Assembly: GCA_963664675.2 (NCBI GenBank)
Contig: CAXXLB010000009.1
Span: 1,116,001-1,180,000, forward strand
Source of the DNA: JASGMR01 sp963664675
Lineage (GTDB): Bacteria; Thermotogota; Thermotogae; Petrotogales; Kosmotogaceae
Direction: 5' to 3'
DNA: 64,000 nt
Part shown: positions 8,406 to 16,389 of the stretch, in pieces
How positions within the stretch are numbered: the first letter of the stretch is position 1
Layout: every line of letters starts with the position of its first letter
Notes under the pieces: generated by a model
What the model was told of the DNA's origin: nothing
The model's database searches: none
Seen by the model: the letters and a program-made list of their open reading frames with translations, nothing else
Translations under genes and position numbers: made by a program

Positions 8406-9833
8406 TCAATTACTTTTATTTTTTCTTCTCTTTTTCTTCGCTTCCCTTTCCTTTTCTTCTGCTTTTCTTTTCTCCTTTGTGATTCGTTTGAAAAGCTCAG
8501 ATGCGGACACGTCTTCGGGATTCTGGGGAACAAGCCTCCCCTCGAAAGCTTTTTTCAAAATGGATTGGTTCAGTCTTTGTGCCCGGATAAGAGATTTATC
8601 AACAATTTCTTCAATTTTATCCATGGTAAAAAATCTTCTCTCGATTTCTTCCACTATTTTTTTCTGCTCCACGATCGGTGGAACCGGAATGGGTAAAGCT
8701 GAAAGTTGCTTTTGATTTATCGAGGCCATACCTGTTGTTTGCTGTAAGTTGCAGTTGAAATAATTTCTTCCATGGAAATTTATCCAGAAATTAACATATT
8801 TACTATCGACAATTTCATTTTTCAGTTTAACCCTTATATTTTTGCTCTCAAAAATATCTCCTTCAAATTCTTTCGTAACCACCGCTGATTTTCCCACTAA
8901 CTCCCTGCTGTTGAGTCTGTTAAGCAAAATATCATTCTCGCTCAGTTTGTAATCTTCAATTTCCGTCTCATCGAGTTCCATTCTTTTTACATTTTTCCGG
9001 TTTAATTTACCTTCATAGATGTTATACATTCTCAAACACGGAACACCATTATTATTATAGTAGCTCTTAGGTTTGTATATACCATTTTTCAGCGATTCGG
9101 AAACAGCATCTATATTTTTCCATATCCAGCTTTCAGGAATTTTAATCCTGAACCCATTTTTCCTGTTGAACTCGTTGACTTTCTTTTTTTTTGTATTTCC
9201 GGGATGTGGTTTTTTGCTATTTTCGCGCCATTTTTCCGTTAGCTTTCCCTCGAAAGCTTTTTTTAGAACGGATCGTCTGTAAGTTTTCAACTGAATCTTA
9301 ATTCGTTCAAGTGATTTAACTCCAGCATAAAGCCTGGAAAAAAGTTCCTCAACCTTTTCGACAATTCTTTTCTGTTCATCTGGGGGGGCCAAATAAATTT
9401 GAAGTTGCAAAAACTTCGTCTTATTTATAATGGGTAATGTAGTCGAAGAAGCTCTTTTTAAAAGAAGACCCTTAAATACGGGAGAAATACAGTAAAAATA
9501 TACAAATTTTGAATTTACCCCTTTAAATGGAATTATTGCATTTACTTGCTGGTTAAAGGCTCCTCCCTTTCTGAGATATCCTGCCTTTCCAATTGTTCCC
9601 ACACAGGTTACCAAAATACTGTTAGCGGGGGCAAATCTGGCAACACTAATTCCTGTTTCTGAAAGCCTGCTCTTCGATGACTTCACATAATAGCCATTAT
9701 CAAGGTCTCCTGGTTTATAAAAAAAATACTTATCTCCGTAATATTCTTTATTCTTAGTCTTTGGAGTATTTCCGGTTATTATCTCTCCAACATCTTTTAT
9801 CTTAACTCTTTTCCAATTATCCGGTAATGTCAT
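8406..9833 (-). CDS. hsdS: Type I specificity subunit HsdS
   Basis: A 475-residue specificity subunit with two target recognition domains (about residues 1-150 and 235-400), each followed by a conserved helical repeat: PPDEQKRIVEKVEELFSRL then SVLKKAFEGKL near 150-200, and PPIVEQKKIVEEIERRF then SILKKAFEGRL near 385-440. The two domains specify the halves of a bipartite DNA site. The repeats are close enough that 17 identical bases occur at 8539-8555 and 9247-9263, which could permit recombination. The tail after residue 445 is very rich in Lys, Arg and Glu. Start is an ATG; it is the first gene of the pair. Confidence 0.93.
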   Translation of the reverse strand: MTLPDNWKRVKIKDVGEIITGNTPKTKNKEYYGDKYFFYKPGDLDNGYYVKSSKSRLSETGISVARFAPANSILVTCVGTIGKAGYLRKGGAFNQQVNAIIPFKGVNSKFVYFYCISPVFKGLLLKRASSTTLPIINKTKFLQLQIYLAPPDEQKRIVEKVEELFSRLYAGVKSLERIKIQLKTYRRSVLKKAFEGKLTEKWRENSKKPHPGNTKKKKVNEFNRKNGFRIKIPESWIWKNIDAVSESLKNGIYKPKSYYNNNGVPCLRMYNIYEGKLNRKNVKRMELDETEIEDYKLSENDILLNRLNSRELVGKSAVVTKEFEGDIFESKNIRVKLKNEIVDSKYVNFWINFHGRNYFNCNLQQTTGMASINQKQLSALPIPVPPIVEQKKIVEEIERRFFTMDKIEEIVDKSLIRAQRLNQSILKKAFEGRLVPQNPEDVSASELFKRITKEKRKAEEKEREAKKKRRKNKSN

Positions 9834-10244
9834 TTTTTCCTCTTTTTAATTAGTTTTATTAATTTTTTTCATTTTCTTAACAATTCGCCAACTCTCTTAA
9901 AAATGTTTATATTTCAATGTATGATTATAATATAAAGAAGTTTTTTGTATCATTTATACCTGAATCTTCATTCTTTGAAAAACCTCTTTTTTCAGGAAAA
10001 CCACGATAAATTATATTCCGGGTGGATCTCAATTGATTTTCCGTGATCAAATATCAATTTTTTCTTAAAAACACTAAAAATTTTTTGCCTACAAAAATAT
10101 TATAAAATCTACAATCATAGATCACTCTCAGCGTTTCGAAATATTTATGATTTGCAATGATTGAAAGTTTTATCCGTTCTTTTCACTTACCCGACATGAA
10201 TCAAAAATGATATTTTATTATCATTTATTTTGCAGGCCAGACTA
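9834..10244. other. Intergenic region upstream of hsdS
   Basis: No gene is seen. At 10206-10225 AATGATA and TATCATT form a weak AT-only hairpin followed on the minus strand by TTTTT, a possible terminator for the acid phosphatase gene. No hsdR fragment is recognisable. Confidence 0.5.
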
Positions 10245-11156
10245 TCAGATGTTTCTTTCTTCATTCTTTTCTTCGGCGTTCAAGTTCCAGTTCCAATTAT
10301 AAACCACATTTTCCCAGTCTCCATAAATAGGATTCGGCAGAACAACAAATTTAGTTTCCCAGTACTCCTTCATCTGATCTACAGAAGAACTTCTGTCCTC
10401 AATGCTTTCACCACTGAAAACGGAGGAAAAATCATTCAGATCATCTCCCATCAGGACAATTATTCTGTAGTTTTCAGATACGTTTTTTCTTCTTGGTTCC
10501 TTATCAGAAGTTGTCGTTGATAACATCACATGTTCCTCATCTACATCGGGAAATCCGGATTTTTTCAAATTGTCCATAGTCATCTTTTTCAATATCTCTT
10601 TTCTGTTGGATATATAAAAAACTTCTCCACCCTTCTCAACAACATAATTTAAGAATTCGACCGCTCCGGGTTGAGGCGTCGCCTCTCTTTCTCCACACCA
10701 TTTTATAAAATTATACGGGTGAGTATTGTCAGTACCAATCTGTCCTGCTCCCCAGGGGATGCTATTCAAGACCGTTTCATCTATATCAACTATTACGGCG
10801 CGCATTGCCATTTCATCCGAATGATCCTCAAAATCATCATCAAATAACATTCTTGCCATATTGAAGATCTGATAAGAAAGAGTTTTGAATTCACCAAAAG
10901 TTTGATACCACAGTACAGCCACCAATTGTTCATTCAAGTCTTTATAAGTGTATTCCGGTATCAATCTGAGTTTTTGTCCTGAAATAATAAGGTTTTTATA
11001 ATTCAGAACATTATATTCAATTAATTCGTCAACTGAGACTCCTGTCACTATGGATATTTCTAAAAGATTATCTCCTTTTTTCACAAGATAGTAATCTGCG
11101 GCAAAAATTGCGGTGGTCATAAACATCATAATACAGAAAATCACTATTTTTTTCAT
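10245..11156 (-). CDS. LysM-class C acid phosphatase fusion, exported
   Basis: A 303-residue exported protein. A signal peptide (cut near FAADYY) leads into a LysM domain (about residues 22-67, YLVKKGDNLLEI to GQKLRLIP) and then a HAD-type class C acid phosphatase domain with the nucleophile motif VDIDETVLN, the ISNRKE motif and MGDDLNDF. The phosphatase should remove phosphate from nucleotides or other small esters outside the cytoplasm, while LysM would hold it on peptidoglycan. Class C enzymes are usually lipoproteins; here a LysM replaces the lipid anchor (no lipobox cysteine). ATG at 11156 is chosen because GGGAGG lies 7 bases upstream. Confidence 0.88.
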   Translation of the reverse strand: MKKIVIFCIMMFMTTAIFAADYYLVKKGDNLLEISIVTGVSVDELIEYNVLNYKNLIISGQKLRLIPEYTYKDLNEQLVAVLWYQTFGEFKTLSYQIFNMARMLFDDDFEDHSDEMAMRAVIVDIDETVLNSIPWGAGQIGTDNTHPYNFIKWCGEREATPQPGAVEFLNYVVEKGGEVFYISNRKEILKKMTMDNLKKSGFPDVDEEHVMLSTTTSDKEPRRKNVSENYRIIVLMGDDLNDFSSVFSGESIEDRSSSVDQMKEYWETKFVVLPNPIYGDWENVVYNWNWNLNAEEKNEERNI

Positions 11157-11493
11157 GATATTTCCTCCCAATTAAATTCTGGCAATACAATTATGCGCTT
11201 ATGAATTATATCTTGCAATTTAGGTTTTTCTTATTTATATGTTATGATTCCTTATATTTTAAAAAAATATAAGGAATCATAATGAGTAAAAATAAGAGGT
11301 GCTTAGTTACAAAATTATTATCAGTTGATGATAGAAAGTGTACGGTTAAAGATATGGTAAATAAAAAATAAAGAACAATTATATTGCCCTGATGAACCGG
11401 GTAATTTTCATCATTCCTCATGAAAATTTATAATTATCTATTTTTAAAAAAACTGAAAGGTAAAAGACAAACGGTTTTCTGGAAAAAATATTT
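11157..11493. other. Intergenic region with long perfect hairpin
   Basis: Besides the perfect inverted repeat at 11242-11282 and a tiny open frame beginning inside it, I see no gene. The rest is AT-rich without clear promoter or terminator. Confidence 0.5.
11242..11282. repeat. Perfect 19-bp inverted repeat, 3-base loop
   Basis: Left arm 11242-11260 and right arm 11264-11282 are exact reverse complements (core ATGATTCCTTATA) separated by AAA. Neither strand has a T-tract directly after the stem, so it is not a normal intrinsic terminator. The last base of the right arm is the A of an ATG opening a 29-codon frame (11282-11371) without a ribosome binding site. It could be the end of a decayed mobile element, a MITE, or an operator. 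Confidence 0.7.
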
Positions 11494-11700
11494 TCATTCG
11501 TAAAATCTGAATGGATTCTTTTTTTGTATAAGGCACTTACAGATGTATACGAAACCGGAAATCACGAAAACTATGGATGTCCCATCGAGAAAACCCTGAG
11601 CAAAATCCGAAAGATTTTCACCTAAAAAATTTGTTAAAGCGCGTGTTAATTGTCCCAGACCAAAAAAGCCCATCATGAGTATATTTACTTTTTTTCTCAT
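11494..11700 (-). CDS. Small membrane protein (68 aa)
   Basis: A 68-residue protein with two hydrophobic segments (about residues 6-24 and 42-58) and a QGFLDGTS motif between them. I do not recognise a family. The same GF[LI]DG motif occurs in the neighbouring 150-residue protein, so the two may be distant paralogues. It lies 13 bases after that gene and is probably the last gene of the three-gene unit headed by the HTH regulator. No obvious ribosome binding site; translation may be coupled. Confidence 0.6.
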   Translation of the reverse strand: MRKKVNILMMGFFGLGQLTRALTNFLGENLSDFAQGFLDGTSIVFVISGFVYICKCLIQKKNPFRFYE

Positions 11701-11713
11701 TTTTATCGCCGTT

Positions 11714-12166
11714 CTAATGTGTTTGAATGAGATATATTTTGATTACAACACTCACAAGTAATTGAAACAAAGCACATCCTATGAGAGAAAAAAATACAAC
11801 TTCATTAAAATATCCGGCTATTATTCCAACGAAGATAATTATGACCGAATTCACCAGCACAACATTTCCACCGGCTTTCAGTTTTATTTGTTTCCTTCGT
11901 TCATCATTTTCGCGGTTGTACCAGAGCCGTAATTTTCTTTCATCTTTCATTACTATCAAATAATTAATTATAAAAACGCAGAAAATTCCCACTAAAGCAG
12001 CGAGCAGTCCACTCTGAAATCCGTCTATAAAGCCGCTGGAAAACGGCTCTTTATCTCCTGTGGCTACCATTTTCATTGAATTGAAAATCAAAAGAATCAC
12101 TGCAATGATTATTGCAAGCGACATGAATAATATTCTTGTCTTTAATTTTTTCTTATATTTTTCCAT
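11714..12166 (-). CDS. Four-helix membrane protein of unknown function
   Basis: A 150-residue membrane protein with hydrophobic segments near residues 13-30, 50-72, 101-118 and 124-145, a charged cytoplasmic loop (KDERKLRLWYNRENDERRKQIK) broken across residues 73-95, and the motif SSGFIDGFQSG near 43-53. It starts one base after the stop codon of the HTH regulator, with GGAGGAA overlapping the end of that gene. Such small membrane proteins paired with an XRE regulator are common in Firmicutes, but the role is unknown. Confidence 0.75.
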   Translation of the reverse strand: MEKYKKKLKTRILFMSLAIIIAVILLIFNSMKMVATGDKEPFSSGFIDGFQSGLLAALVGIFCVFIINYLIVMKDERKLRLWYNRENDERRKQIKLKAGGNVVLVNSVIIIFVGIIAGYFNEVVFFSLIGCALFQLLVSVVIKIYLIQTH

Positions 12167-12373
12167 TTAAAATTCCTCCACATCAGAGAAGTCAAAAACT
12201 TCTTCAATAGTTTTATTAAAATATTTTGCGATTTTATATGCCAGCACAAGCGAAGCGGTATATTTTTCAGTTTCTATAGATGTGATAGTCTGTCTGGTAG
12301 TTCCAACCGCATAGGCCAAATCCGCCTGAGAAATCCTTCTCTCTTTTCTCAGCACCTTTATTTTCGATTTCAA
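12167..12373 (-). CDS. Cro/CI-type HTH regulator
   Basis: A 68-residue DNA-binding protein consisting almost wholly of an HTH_3 domain (RISQADLAYAVGTTRQTI as helices 2-3), of the YozG-like minimal type. TTG at 12373 is chosen because GAGGTGA lies 5-6 bases upstream; longer versions run into the operator region. It heads an operon with two membrane-protein genes. Three CTTTGCA repeats directly upstream (12384-12427) are a likely autoregulatory site. Confidence 0.88.
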   Translation of the reverse strand: MKSKIKVLRKERRISQADLAYAVGTTRQTITSIETEKYTASLVLAYKIAKYFNKTIEEVFDFSDVEEF

Positions 12374-12383
12374 AATCTCACCT

Positions 12384-12427
12384 CTTTGCAATGCATGCTT
12401 TGCATTTAGTGTCAAGCAAACTTTGCA
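12384..12427 (-). promoter_or_regulatory. Putative operator of the HTH regulator (three CTTTGCA repeats)
   Basis: CTTTGCA occurs at 12384-12390, 12398-12404 and 12421-12427 on the plus strand, together with ATGCAT symmetry at 12391-12396. A TTGACA -35-like box (minus strand, 12410-12415) lies between the second and third copies. The arrangement fits repression of the regulator's own operon. Confidence 0.5.
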
Positions 12428-12676
12428 TCATTTTAAAATAATATGCTAAGGATACTATATACGAAAAATCTTTTCTATTAAACCGGAATATTTTTATCAT
12501 AAAAATTTTCATAAAATGTATTGATCCAGAAGATGCATAGGGTAACCGTTATGAATAGAACCAAACAAAAAGCAACTTTCAGTATTTCTGTGATGTATAA
12601 TTGTACAATGACAATTATTTCAAAAACCAAAATCACCTTTTACCAGTTTTTTTAGTTATTAACCGGGATATGATGT

Positions 12677-13375
12677 ATGAAAAAATTCCATAATGATATC
12701 CAGCAAATAGAGCTTTCTAAAAGAAAATCAGAAATCTTCAATGCCATAAGTCATCTGATAGCTACTTTAATTTCGCTGATAAGTTTGATTCTACTGATAA
12801 TATTCTCCGCTCTTCAGGAAAAACCTGTTCACGTTTTAAGTTTCGGAGTATATGGAATTTCAGTTTTCTTATCCATGTTTTGCAGCAGTATGCTCCATTT
12901 TTCAAGATGGTTGAATAAATTCAGAATAATATATAGAATTCTCGATCACAACGCAATATACCTATTAATTGCAGGAACTTATACTCCCTTCTGCGCAATC
13001 GTAGTAAGGGGAACTTTGGGTTGGATAATACTCGGTATAATCTGGGGGTTGGCAATTTCCAATGTGGTTTTAAAATCTATATTTATAAATAAAATGCCAA
13101 GAAAAATCTCGGTAATCATCTACCTTGTAATGGGATGGCTTGCAGTTTTACTAATAATATCCATCTACAATCTTCTTGGAGCAGGAGCAATAATCTTGAT
13201 GGTAATAGGTGGATGTTTTTATTCATTGGGTGCTATCGTTTATCTTAAGAAAAAGCCAAATCCCGTTCCAAACATATTCACTTTTCATGGCATATGGCAT
13301 TTAATGGTAATGATGGGTAATATCTCATTTATGCTGATAATGTTTTTATACGTCCTTTCATACGAAATAAAATAA
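12677..13375 (+). CDS. Hemolysin III / PAQR family membrane protein
   Basis: A 232-residue seven-helix membrane protein of the HlyIII (YqfA, PAQR) family: CSSMLHFS near residue 75, DHNAIYLLIAGTYTPF near 99, and FHGIWHLMV near 208, which together supply the Ser, His, Asp and HxxxH residues of the family's intramembrane zinc site. Bacterial members may be membrane hydrolases; haemolysis is not assured. The normally conserved last His after this motif is replaced by Asn/Ile/Ser, a small deviation. It is monocistronic and converges with the GntR gene. Confidence 0.9.
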   Translation: MKKFHNDIQQIELSKRKSEIFNAISHLIATLISLISLILLIIFSALQEKPVHVLSFGVYGISVFLSMFCSSMLHFSRWLNKFRIIYRILDHNAIYLLIAGTYTPFCAIVVRGTLGWIILGIIWGLAISNVVLKSIFINKMPRKISVIIYLVMGWLAVLLIISIYNLLGAGAIILMVIGGCFYSLGAIVYLKKKPNPVPNIFTFHGIWHLMVMMGNISFMLIMFLYVLSYEIK

Positions 13376-13474
13376 GTCTCTTTCAATAAAAATCAAATTT
13401 TAAATCTATCCGGATGAACTCCCTCCTGATCTTTTTGTAGAAAAAGATTTGCACTTTCTATCCTTCACAGTTAA

Positions 13475-13840
13475 TTAATACAATTTTCTTACCAACTCTA
13501 TTATATCTGTTTCATTTAATCCCATCTTTTTATAATAATTCAGATCTTTAGACATCTTTTGCTCTATTATTTCATTTTTCTTCTTATTCAGGTCATTTTC
13601 AGTAAGATTGGCCACGAAACATCCCTTCCCCACCTTCGTGTATATAAATCCATTTCTCTCAAGTTCTTCCCAGGCTTTTTTTACGGTTATAACGCTGACA
13701 CGTAATTCTTTTGCAGCCACCCTTATAGAAGGCAGTATAAAGCCCGGTTTCAGTTCACCTTTTAAAATCTGTGAGCTTATCTGTTCAAAAAGTTGCTGAT
13801 AAATCGGTTTTTCTGATGAATCGGATATATATACCTGCAT
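13475..13840 (-). CDS. GntR-family (YtrA-type) regulator
   Basis: A 121-residue regulator with an N-terminal winged helix (PIYQQLFEQISSQI, then SIRVAAKELRVSVITVKKAWEELERNGF) and only a short C-terminal tail, the YtrA layout. It is the last gene of the operon, overlapping the permease stop by one base (TGATG). YtrA proteins repress their own ABC exporter operon; the inverted repeat over the operon promoter (15360-15383) is the likely site. Confidence 0.92.
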   Translation of the reverse strand: MQVYISDSSEKPIYQQLFEQISSQILKGELKPGFILPSIRVAAKELRVSVITVKKAWEELERNGFIYTKVGKGCFVANLTENDLNKKKNEIIEQKMSKDLNYYKKMGLNETDIIELVRKLY

Positions 13841-14487
13841 CAAAAATCGAGCCTGTTAAATCTCTTTGCAGATAATTTAAAGGCTATGATATTGAATAAA
13901 ACGAATATAAGAATTCCTCCTATCAAGGTAATAAATTTCCATATGAGTATATCAGGATTATCACTGTTCAATGCTTCTTTTAAAACCGGAACGGTCAGAA
14001 TAAAAAATTCTGCACCTTCTGCGAATCCCAGGGCCCCAGCCATTGCCCCCACTAAAGGCCATAGAAGTTTATAACCTGTTTTATAGTATGTGGGGAAAAG
14101 TATCAGATTAAAAATTCCATACATTATGAATACAAATCCAAAAAAAGCTATATTCGGATTCATAAGAGCATTGTTGTTTTTATATAAAATATTATTGATA
14201 ATTGCGCAGGGAACTGCAGCAGCGATATTCAGAAGTTCAATAAAACTCACGGAAAACAATCTGGCTTTCACTATATCTGTCTTTTTTACCGGCATCATCA
14301 TTGAAAAGGTAATATCGTTATTAGTTTTAGACAGGGTAAAGATATTGGATATGACGATAAAAAATATGTATGACATGGCTATAAAATATACCCAACTCGG
14401 AATGAGAATCAACATGGTCAACAGTAAAACGAGGTAAAACGGCGGGTACAATACTAGTTTAAATTCCTTATATAAAAGATTTTTCAA
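13840..14487 (-). CDS. ABC-2 type exporter permease
   Basis: A 215-residue membrane protein with about six hydrophobic helices, of the ABC-2 membrane family that pairs with single ATPases under GntR control. Start is TTG at 14487, overlapping the ATPase stop, with GGAGAGGAG seven bases upstream. Together with the ATPase it should form an exporter, possibly for a cationic peptide, lipid or drug; substrate not inferable. Confidence 0.85.
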   Translation of the reverse strand: MKNLLYKEFKLVLYPPFYLVLLLTMLILIPSWVYFIAMSYIFFIVISNIFTLSKTNNDITFSMMMPVKKTDIVKARLFSVSFIELLNIAAAVPCAIINNILYKNNNALMNPNIAFFGFVFIMYGIFNLILFPTYYKTGYKLLWPLVGAMAGALGFAEGAEFFILTVPVLKEALNSDNPDILIWKFITLIGGILIFVLFNIIAFKLSAKRFNRLDF

Positions 14488-15335
14488 TTTAATTCTCCTC
14501 TCCTTGCGTAATATACCATGATATCTTCAAGATTTGCATCGGAGATATTGACATCCTGTCCCGGATCTATTTCATTCGTCTTTATGAGCCCTGTAAAACC
14601 AAAGGAATTCTCCTTATAAGACACAAGCGTATTTTTCAGTTCTTCAAGCTGCTTCTTACTACCCTTTACGATTTTATATGAATTTTTAAACTCATCTTTC
14701 TCCGAACTAGCAACTATTTTCCCTTCATTTATATACGTTATGAAATCGGCACATTTATCAAGATCGCTTATTATATGCGTTGAAAAAAGAATACTCTTTT
14801 TACCATCTTCGATCAATTCCTGAAATATTTCCAGAATGTTGTCGCGGGCAACTGGATCCAGTCCACTCGTCGGTTCATCAAAGATGAACAGTTTGGCATC
14901 GTGCGATAAAGCGAGTGTTAGATTGTATTTAACCTTCATGCCGTTGGAAAGTTCACAGATCTTTTTATTTTCGTCTATCTTGAATCTATTCATATATTTA
15001 TGGTATGTCTCATCATTCCATCCCGAATAGAATCTTTTTACAACACCAGTCAGCACACTCACATTTTTCTTGGGATAAAAATCAACTCCTCCAAACATAT
15101 AACCAATATTACTTTTTATTTCCATCTCTTCTTTTCGTATATCTTTACCAAAGATTTTAACCGTACCACTTTCTATATGAATCATATTCAGAATAGATTT
15201 CAAAGTGGTTGTTTTTCCGGCCCCATTGGCCCCGATAAATCCCATGATATAACCTTCTTCAAGATTAAAGGAAACATCACTGAGTTTAAAATTTTCATAA
15301 GTCTTATTTATTTTTTCAACTTTCAACACATCCAT
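14484..15335 (-). CDS. ABC exporter ATP-binding protein
   Basis: A 283-residue ABC ATPase: Walker A GANGAGKTT, signature LSNGMKVKY (SNG in place of SGG), Walker B LFIFDEPTSGLDP and H-loop STHI. The C-terminal 60 residues are an accessory domain common in EcsA/YtrB-like exporters. It is the first gene of the three-gene operon, with AAGGAGGAAG upstream of its ATG and a clear promoter at 15377-15404. Confidence 0.94.
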   Translation of the reverse strand: MDVLKVEKINKTYENFKLSDVSFNLEEGYIMGFIGANGAGKTTTLKSILNMIHIESGTVKIFGKDIRKEEMEIKSNIGYMFGGVDFYPKKNVSVLTGVVKRFYSGWNDETYHKYMNRFKIDENKKICELSNGMKVKYNLTLALSHDAKLFIFDEPTSGLDPVARDNILEIFQELIEDGKKSILFSTHIISDLDKCADFITYINEGKIVASSEKDEFKNSYKIVKGSKKQLEELKNTLVSYKENSFGFTGLIKTNEIDPGQDVNISDANLEDIMVYYARRGELN

Positions 15336-15359
15336 TAAAACTTCCTCCTTCTCAAGTGT

Positions 15360-15404
15360 GTATATTGTTCATATACAGTATACCCTATTTTTTTATTTTG
15401 TCAA
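15360..15404 (-). promoter_or_regulatory. Promoter and GntR operator of the ABC-2 operon
   Basis: On the minus strand TTGACA (15399-15404) and TATACT (15377-15382) are 16 bases apart. The -10 box lies inside an inverted repeat GTATATTG (15360-15367) and CAGTATAC (15376-15383) with an 8-base spacer, the form expected for a YtrA-type GntR dimer. Binding would block the promoter until an inducer such as an antimicrobial releases it. Confidence 0.8.
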
Positions 15405-15421
15405 GCCGCGCTTTAATAACG

Positions 15422-15451
15422 ATAAAAAACGCAGTGAATCGATCACTGCGT
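15422..15451 (-). terminator. Intrinsic terminator of the GH2 operon
   Basis: On the minus strand ACGCAGTGA and TCACTGCGT (9-bp stem, 5-base loop) are followed by TTTTTTAT. It lies 34 bases past the stop codon of the GH2 C-terminal fragment. Confidence 0.88.
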
Positions 15452-15484
15452 AGAAAATGTATAAAAAATTTTAAAGGAGTTATT

Positions 15485-16384
15485 TTAACTCGAGCACATT
15501 AAACGCAAAGTTGAAATAATAATCTTTCCCTTTCCGATATTTTTTTGAATCAAGCAGGCACATTTAGCGATGTTCCATCCCATTACCTTTCCGATTAAAA
15601 CCTCATAATCGTTACAGTCAATTATCACATTATCCGTGAAGATTCCTTCCAGTTCTCCTCCACCATTCACATAGCTCAGTTCATTCATCAGCTTTTTGTC
15701 ATAATACAGGAAGCCTTTTATCCAGTTTACCTCCCAGGTTAAATTCCGGTTTAACGCTATGCTCCGGTCACTTCTGACAACCTCAAAACCCTCATATTTT
15801 CCCGGCTTCTTCATTTGAACATACACGGTATTTCCATTTTCCGCAGATTTTAAAACTTCCTCAGTGAATTCATCAAAAACCTTCACGTTATCATCGATAA
15901 TATTGCCGTATGTGGCATACGAATTCACCGATATTGTTTTATCCCCACCGAGACATCTCAAAAATATTCTTCCTTTTCTCTTCGGAATATTGATTTGTGA
16001 TATTCTTATCACATCTGTTCCTTCACATTCTACAAATTCCTCTCTCATGACATCATTATTAAATTTTATAATCAATTTTCCGTTAAATTTTTTGTTTGAA
16101 GTATTCGAAATGTAAACATTTCCATCTCTATCCATCACAGACAATATTTTAGAATTCAAAACTTTTAAATAATCGGTAAAGGGCTTATCGTTCCTTGAAA
16201 AATCTAAAATACCGTTAGCTTCCCACGCTATATCTGAAAGTTCCGTGATAATGAATCCCTGAATTGTTTTTTCAATCCTGATTTTTTCGATCTGATACTT
16301 CAAAGCGGCAAATTCCTGCCACTGAAGTTCTTTAAAAAAGATCGATGATTCTTCACCAAATTCAATAAGAGTTTCGGATACCAT
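15485..16384 (-). pseudogene. GH2 glycosidase, C-terminal part (frame-shifted)
   Basis: This frame continues the glycoside hydrolase family 2 protein encoded by 16390-17844. Its first 80 residues complete the catalytic TIM barrel (FFKELQWQEFAALKYQIEKI, TIQGFIITELSDI, then ANGILDFSRNDK) and the rest forms beta-rich C-terminal domains. It has no ribosome binding site of its own. Adding one A to the A7 run at 16393-16399 joins the two parts into one protein of about 787 residues, the normal length for this family. It is therefore either a broken gene, a sequencing error in a homopolymer, or a programmed -1 frameshift product. Confidence 0.85.
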
Positions 16385-16389
16385 TTCTT

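Noticed and set aside
13429..13448. Hairpin ATCTTTTT/AAAAAGAT between convergent genes as a terminator
   Set aside because: AT-only stem and no T-tract beyond the stem on either strand.
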